From: Deltaproteobacteria bacterium
GTDB lineage: Bacteria; Desulfobacterota; BSN033; UBA1163
DNA: 33,490 nucleotides
NCBI GenBank assembly: GCA_020059605.1
Contig: JAGVBT010000024.1
Location: 1-33,490, forward strand
Direction: 5' to 3'
Below the pieces are notes generated by a model that did not search any database, was not told the DNA's origin, and saw nothing but the letters and a program-made list of their open reading frames with translations. Of the stretch, positions 31,893 to 33,490 are shown piece by piece; position 1 is the first letter of the stretch, and each line of letters starts with the position of its first letter. A program made the translations under genes and the position numbers.

Positions 31893-32252
31893 CGCTCCAT
31901 CACCCGGCCGTTTCTTCCCATCCCCGCCTTTAATGGGCAGGGCGAGCTTTTCTGGATGGAGGGAGGACTTGACTTCAGGAGTTATTCAACTTACTAATCA
32001 GTCCATAATTGTATAGACACCGAGACTGAACCCCAGCCGTTCGGGTGATGGTTGGGACGTAGTTGAAAATTGACACTTTTGCCATCTCCCGATGTATGGC
32101 GGTGGATTAACGTCCTTCTTTACAGAGATAGCGGATGTCAGTAACCTTCCAGAAAGCAACATGGTTCCTTGGCTCCGAGTATTGGGACGCCGCAGGGTTA
32201 AGCGGAGGAACGAGTTTCGGGATGGAAAAAGGCCCGGGAGATGGGAGCATTA
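31893..32252. other. Intergenic region with the right inverted repeat and an unassigned remnant
   Basis: The region holds a weak 7-bp inverted repeat (CTCCATC near 31894, GATGGAG near 31956) after the cytochrome gene, then the 53-bp repeat. From about 32060 it reads on without a supported gene. A frame from ATG 32134 encodes WFLGSEYWDAAGLSGGTSF-like sequence without a ribosome binding site and may be a decayed coding remnant. Confidence 0.4.
31991..32043. repeat. Right copy of the 53-bp perfect inverted repeat
   Basis: Bases 31991-32043 (ttactaatcagtccataatt and onward to ccagccgttcg) are identical to the reverse complement of 46-98. The bases just outside differ, so the unit is exactly 53 bp in both places. 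Confidence 0.9.
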
Positions 32253-32522
32253 TTACGACTTTGCCCTCTCTCCCTCCTTTTCCTGTTTTACTTTCTCATG
32301 AAGCCAGACTTTGATCAGTGCACCGCGGTCAACCCCTATTTGTTTCCGTATCTCGTCGATGTCTTTAACCAGGGACTCAGAAATATCGAGGGTTATACGA
32401 ACCTTCTTCCCAGGGGAAATCACCTCGGCCCGAGCCATATCTATGAGGTCATGGATGTCTTCTCCTGAATCGAATCTACGGTCAAATTCCTCGGCGCTTT
32501 TCACCAGATGTTTCTTTTTCAT
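32253..32522 (-). CDS. brnA: BrnA-type ribbon-helix-helix antitoxin
   Basis: The 89-residue protein has an N-terminal toxin-binding part (MKKKHLVKSAEEFDRRFDSG) and a C-terminal ribbon-helix-helix, VRITLDISESLVKDIDEIRKQIG followed by DRGALIKVWLHEKVKQ. Domain order and position after a BrnT toxin fit BrnA, which represses its own promoter and neutralises BrnT. The frame extends to 32549, but GGAGG lies 9 nt before ATG 32522. The gene overlaps the end of brnT by 41 nt. Confidence 0.82.
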   Translation of the reverse strand: MKKKHLVKSAEEFDRRFDSGEDIHDLIDMARAEVISPGKKVRITLDISESLVKDIDEIRKQIGVDRGALIKVWLHEKVKQEKEGERAKS

Positions 32523-32772
32523 AAAGCTTCGCCTCCTTCCTTCGGGCACGTCTTACGGAAATGATCCGGGTCGCATCGCCTCGCATGGTGAATATTGCAG
32601 TCCATAACTTTTCTTTGTATTTGCTTATCAGGATACCGCGGTTCTCCACCGGGTAAGGAGCCCGGATTTGAATGCGGTTTTCGTCCAGCCATAAATTCTT
32701 GGCTTCCTCAAAATCAATTCCATGTTTCAATAGATTTGGTCGACTCTTGTCATCATCCCATTCAAACTTCAT
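32482..32772 (-). CDS. brnT: BrnT-type ribonuclease toxin
   Basis: The 96 residues fit the BrnT family: the opening FEWDDDKSRPNLLKHGIDF (family pattern FEWDxxKxxxNxxKHG), EEAKNLWLD, and the end RIISVRRARRKEAKLYE (pattern ISxRxAxxxExxxYE). BrnT has a RelE-like fold and cuts RNA. The gene comes first and the antitoxin second, the usual order in this module. There is little room for a leader before ATG 32772 (see the promoter entry), and only a weak AAGAA lies upstream. Confidence 0.9.
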   Translation of the reverse strand: MKFEWDDDKSRPNLLKHGIDFEEAKNLWLDENRIQIRAPYPVENRGILISKYKEKLWTAIFTMRGDATRIISVRRARRKEAKLYEKETSGEKRRGI

Positions 32773-32779
32773 GTTCTTA

Positions 32780-32807
32780 ATTGTACATATTTTGTATAAT
32801 TTTTCAA
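32780..32807 (-). promoter_or_regulatory. Promoter and putative operator of the BrnTA pair
   Basis: On the minus strand TTGAAA (32807-32802), a 16-nt spacer and TACAAT (32785-32780). Transcription would begin within 1-2 nt of ATG 32772, so the mRNA may be leaderless. An imperfect inverted repeat TTGTACA-TATTT-TGTATAA (32781-32799, one mismatch) covers the -10 box and spacer, a fitting place for BrnA repression. Confidence 0.55.
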
Positions 32808-33315
32808 CATATTCTGTGAAATTTTTCCTTCCCGACTTTTCTCTTTCTCAAAGGCAGTCCGGTAGACCCCATTGAATTGTTGATTGGGGATTGTTGATTG
32901 CGGAATTTAGAATCGACAATCTAAAATCTGAAATCCAAAATTTCGGATACCCGCTGCTCCAGGAGGGCGATCTTCTGGTCTTTGAGGCTTAATAATACTG
33001 GATTCCGGATCGGGCCCGGAATGACAATTGGGCGGAACCATCGGTGGTCATCACCCATTCGGCAGGCTCAGGGCATCCTTTTGGGGAAGCATAGTATCGA
33101 TTGCGGAATCTTGAATCTCTCGGCCAGGCCATCGAGGTCAGTAGAAGGAGGAAGGTTAGAAGCAACGGCATTGAGTTCAGTTTCGATTTCGTGGAGCCTC
33201 CCTGAGAACACCCGCCTTTCTTTCTCCGCCTCCGGTTATTTCTTGTTTCCGGTTGATAACTCCACGAAAATGTGATAAAAAAGTCGAAATGGGGACGCAG
33301 CGATCTCCCCAAAAA
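32808..33315. other. Gene-free region with dispersed repeat fragments
   Basis: Between brnT and the tRNA gene there are only repeat pieces: gattggggattgttgattgc (32882-32901 area), the actggattccgg element at 32997-33026 shared with 22071-22100, and a decayed REP arm near 33058-33072. Open frames here lack ribosome binding sites and family features. No gene is supported. Confidence 0.6.
32997..33026. repeat. Second copy of the ggattccgg...ccggaatgaca hairpin element
   Basis: This 30-bp stretch matches 22071-22100 at 27 positions; the three changes lie in and beside the loop. The TTCCGG/CCGGAA stem is kept. Confidence 0.7.
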
Positions 33316-33390
33316 GCCCACGTAGCTCAGTGGTAGAGCTGCTGATTTGTAATCAGCGGGTCGGCGGTTCAAATCCGTCCGTGGGCTCCA
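33316..33390 (+). tRNA. tRNA-Thr with anticodon UGU
   Basis: The cloverleaf is complete: acceptor GCCCACG pairs with CGTGGGC (33380-33386), D arm GCTC...GAGC, anticodon stem GCTGA/TCAGC with loop TTTGTAA (anticodon TGT, reading ACA), T arm GGCGG-TTCAAAT-CCGTC with one G-U pair, discriminator T and an encoded CCA (33388-33390). The last 100 bases of the window beyond it show nothing recognisable. Confidence 0.95.
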
Positions 33391-33490
33391 AAATTTTCGC
33401 TGAATCATGGTCGGGGCGAGCCGATTTGAACGGCCGGTCCGGCCCGCTCACCGTCTCGCGGGCGTGCCAAAAGTCGCTCCTTACTCGTCG

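Noticed and set aside
32989..33408. 139-residue minus-strand ORF with SPRTDLNRRPADYKSAALPLSYVG
   Set aside because: This peptide is the well-known false translation of the antisense strand of a tRNA gene; the sequence is tRNA-Thr at 33316-33390.

Overview
The window looks like a chromosomal contig of an anaerobic, c-type-cytochrome-bearing member of the Deltaproteobacteria / Desulfobacterota kind. This is inferred from gene content: a selenoprotein of the C-GCAxxG-C-C family, an octaheme nitrite reductase, a sigma-54 regulatory set, an LplA-DUF116 / radical-SAM lipoate cluster, and many small hairpin repeats between genes. No marker in the window fixes the taxon.

Layout. 1-300: REP-like repeat, an orphan terminator and a promoter. 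299-840: MazEF-type toxin-antitoxin pair. 845-4052: a TolB-like/TPR membrane protein (-) diverging from an exported nine-TPR protein (+). 4283-6274: VapBC pair and an AAA+ ATPase (-). 6420-6775: REP hairpin and a truncated TPR pseudogene. 6826-10693 (-): trpS, then, upstream of it, a selenoprotein gene followed by a PEP-synthase-like ATP-grasp protein. 11108-14434 (+): histidine kinase, lipoprotein and sigma-54 activator, a GlrK-QseG-GlrR-like triad. 14561-17776 (+): a near-consensus sigma-54 promoter followed by a receiver protein, two envelope proteins and a receiver-kinase. 18048-23103 (+): lipoate ligase fused to DUF116, a GGR-type flavoprotein and two radical SAM proteins, best read as a LipS1/LipS2-type lipoate assembly operon. 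23160-24239 (+): mutY. 24243-28298 (-): YIP1-family protein, RNase R and an unknown protein. 28491-29923 (+): nitronate monooxygenase/FabK-like enzyme and a cupin. 30103-31892 (+): a 29-residue membrane peptide and an octaheme nitrite reductase. 32253-32772 (-): BrnTA toxin-antitoxin. 33316-33390 (+): tRNA-Thr(UGU).

The highlights are: (1) a UGA-interrupted gene at 10241-10693 with a bacterial SECIS-type hairpin right after the UGA, a selenoprotein an ordinary ORF caller truncates; (2) the lipoate assembly cluster with its DUF116 fusion; (3) an octaheme nitrite reductase with CXXCK and Tyr-x-Cys signatures, preceded by a tiny membrane ORF with a strong ribosome binding site; (4) a sigma-54 promoter next to a sigma-54 activator; (5) a perfect 53-bp inverted repeat at 46-98 and 31991-32043 bracketing almost the whole window.

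Many start codons were moved inward from the longest ORF because a good Shine-Dalgarno sequence or family alignment supports an internal start; each case is stated. All functions come from reading translated sequence and recalling family motifs. No database search was run.
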